Assembly (NCBI GenBank): GCA_038049695.1
Contig: CP142452.1
Location: 52,224,501 to 52,288,500 of the forward strand
Reading direction: 5' to 3'
Source of the DNA: Cinnamomum chago
Taxonomy: Eukaryota; Streptophyta; Magnoliopsida; Laurales; Lauraceae
Length of the DNA stretch: 64,000 bases
Shown: positions 63,101 through 64,000 of the stretch, piece after piece
Numbering within the stretch: position 1 is the stretch's first letter
How the letters are laid out: each line of letters starts with the position of its first letter
Translations under genes and position numbers: made by a program
The notes under the pieces: model-generated
Database searches by the model: none
Seen by the model: only the letters and a program-made list of their open reading frames with translations
Told to the model about the DNA's origin: nothing

Positions 63101-63744
63101 TTGGTTTTTCTCTCTTGTTAAATCTCTTGGAACTCTTGGGAATGTATGCATTTTATTTAGTCAAGTTTGTTCATATGGTTTTATAAGGAATGAGGTTGGA
63201 TTGGCTATTCATGGTTATGTTATAAGTCACATTGACTTGAATTGATACTCATTTAAAGAGGTGTTTGAATTTAATTGTTCATTGGAGTTTAATGAGGATT
63301 TGAAGTGATTTTTGAAGAGAAATGCAAGTGGATGGTTTGAATGTTATTAAGTTTTATGAGAAAATCTTAAGTTTTATTACTTGTTCTTGATCATTGCATA
63401 CATGTTTGCACATATGCTTCTTGTCACATTTCTATTGATTTCGAAATGCATATGAATTGGTTTTTCTCTCTTGTTAAATCTCTTGGAACTCTTGGGAATG
63501 TATGCATTTTATTTAGTCAAGTTTGTTCATATGGTTTTATAAGGAATGAGGTTGGATTGGCTATTCATGGTTATGTTATAAGTCACATTGACTTGAATTG
63601 ATACTCATTTAAAGAGGTGTTTGAATTTAATTGTTCATTGGAGTTTAATGAGGATTTGAAGTGATTTTGGAAGAGAAATGCAAGTGGATGGTTTGAATGT
63701 TATTAAGTTTTATGAGAAAATCTTAAGTTTTATTACTTGTTCTT
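60184..63744 (+). repeat. Ten monomers with a 6-monomer recurrence
   Basis: The pair at 60540 and 60896 recurs at 62676 and 63033, six monomers later. The first member carries GAAATGAAAC, GAGGTTTTTG, AAGTTGATGG, TGTTATCAAG and ATGGGAAAA. The second carries GATCG with CATATTC. GACTTCG with GGATTTGCT occurs at 61252 and again in the terminal partial copy. Private changes are frequent here: GTACGC and CATTCGAAG (62320), CATATTCGTCATG (63033), and CTTCTTCTCAC (61964). Confidence 0.8.
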
Positions 63745-64000
63745 GATCATTGGATACATGTTTGCACATATGCTTCTTGTCACATTTCTATTGACTTCGA
63801 AATGCATATGAATTGGTTTTTCTCTCTTGTTAAATCTCTTGGAACTCTTGGGAATGTATGCATTTTATTTAGTCAAGTTTGTTCATATGGTTTTATAAGG
63901 AATGAGGTTGGATTTGCTATTCATGGTTATGTTATAAGTCACATTGACTTGAATTGATACTCATTTAAAGAGGTGTTTGAATTTAATTGTTCATTGGAGT
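63745..64000 (+). repeat. Incomplete monomer at the window end
   Basis: The first 256 bases of a monomer, with GACTTCG and GGATTTGCT as in the copy at 61252. It is cut by the window, not by a natural boundary: the sequence is still intact repeat at its last base. The array therefore continues beyond this window, as it must on the left, where the window opens one base before a GATC. Confidence 0.95.

Larger units (their letters stand above)
1..64000 (+). repeat. Satellite DNA array, 356-bp monomer, about 180 head-to-tail copies
   Basis: The same AT-rich unit recurs in one orientation without interruption. With GATC as base 1, the first monomer starts at 2 and the last at 63745, giving 179 complete copies. 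Monomers of 357 bp start at 714, 1427, 2496, 3921, 4278, 5703, 6416, 7485, 8198, 8911, 9980, 11405, 11762, 14255, 14968, 21021, 23514, 27431, 29924, 33484, 38825 and 62676. Monomers of 355 bp start at 32773, 39182 and 47369. All others are 356 bp, so every start can be derived from this list. Copies usually differ from each other at a handful of positions. No interspersed element or unique spacer is visible. Regular tandem units of this size with nested higher-order repeats are known from eukaryotic heterochromatin, often centromeres. The centromere assignment is inference, and the family and host are not recognised. Confidence 0.98.

Noticed and set aside
1..64000. CRISPR array
   Set aside because: The unit is 356 bp with no short repeat and unique spacer pattern. 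The whole unit is repeated, and there are no cas genes.
1..64000. Ribosomal DNA spacer or a tandem gene array
   Set aside because: No rRNA, tRNA or coding sequence occurs between units. The units abut directly.
1..64000. Identity with the 359-bp satellite of Drosophila or the roughly 357-360-bp satellites of tenebrionid beetles
   Set aside because: Length and AT content are similar, but the sequence does not resemble the Drosophila 359-bp unit as I know it, and I cannot compare with the beetle families from memory. Length alone is no evidence of identity.
1..64000. Embedded transposable element or other insertion
   Set aside because: Every interval between successive unit starts is 355, 356 or 357 bp, so nothing is inserted anywhere in the window.
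1..64000. A novel gene system such as defence, biosynthesis or mobile cargo
   Set aside because: There is no coding content on either strand beyond the repeat-derived frames. Interest here is structural and evolutionary only.
63745..64000. Array boundary at the right end
   Set aside because: The last monomer is intact up to the final base, so the end is the window limit and not a junction with other sequence.

Overview
The whole window is one uninterrupted head-to-tail satellite DNA array. I see no gene, RNA gene, transposon, spacer or unique sequence anywhere in the 64 kb. Taking the conserved GATC as base 1 of the unit, 179 complete monomers run from 2 to 63744 and a 180th is cut off by the window end (63745-64000). 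By hand count 154 monomers are 356 bp, 22 are 357 bp and 3 are 355 bp, and these lengths sum exactly to the observed span. All copies lie in the same orientation.

The typical monomer is AT-rich: my count of the copy at 1071-1426 is A 96, C 33, G 74, T 153, about 30% G+C. It usually holds a single CpG, inside TTCGAA. Length, regularity, AT content, CpG poverty and layered higher-order structure point to a eukaryotic chromosome, in centromeric, pericentromeric or other constitutive heterochromatin. Both array edges lie outside the window. I do not recognise the monomer family and cannot name the host. A plant or an insect is plausible, and nothing in the sequence settles it.

Layout by diagnostic variants: (1) 1-13186 is built from a 14-monomer higher-order repeat (HOR) present twice with no difference that I could find (714-5702 and 8198-13186), separated by a 7-monomer block that repeats its first six monomers. 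(2) 13187-18172 mixes monomers that alternate GATCG and GTCTGC variants. (3) 18173-30992 is an 18-monomer HOR in two diverged tandem copies of 6410 bp. (4) 30993-44164 is a mosaic re-using blocks from regions 2 and 3. (5) 44165-54843 holds shorter HORs of 8, 9 and 10 monomers. (6) 54844-64000 holds 2-, 3- and 6-monomer repeats and more private substitutions, so it looks less homogenised.

The only open reading frames of note (about 73 codons) arise where a one-base insertion or a lost stop opens a frame inside a monomer. I treat them as by-products of the repeat, not genes. The value of the window is as a record of how a satellite array evolves: nested duplications, variants linked across monomer boundaries, and one apparently very recent copy event that could also be an assembly artefact.
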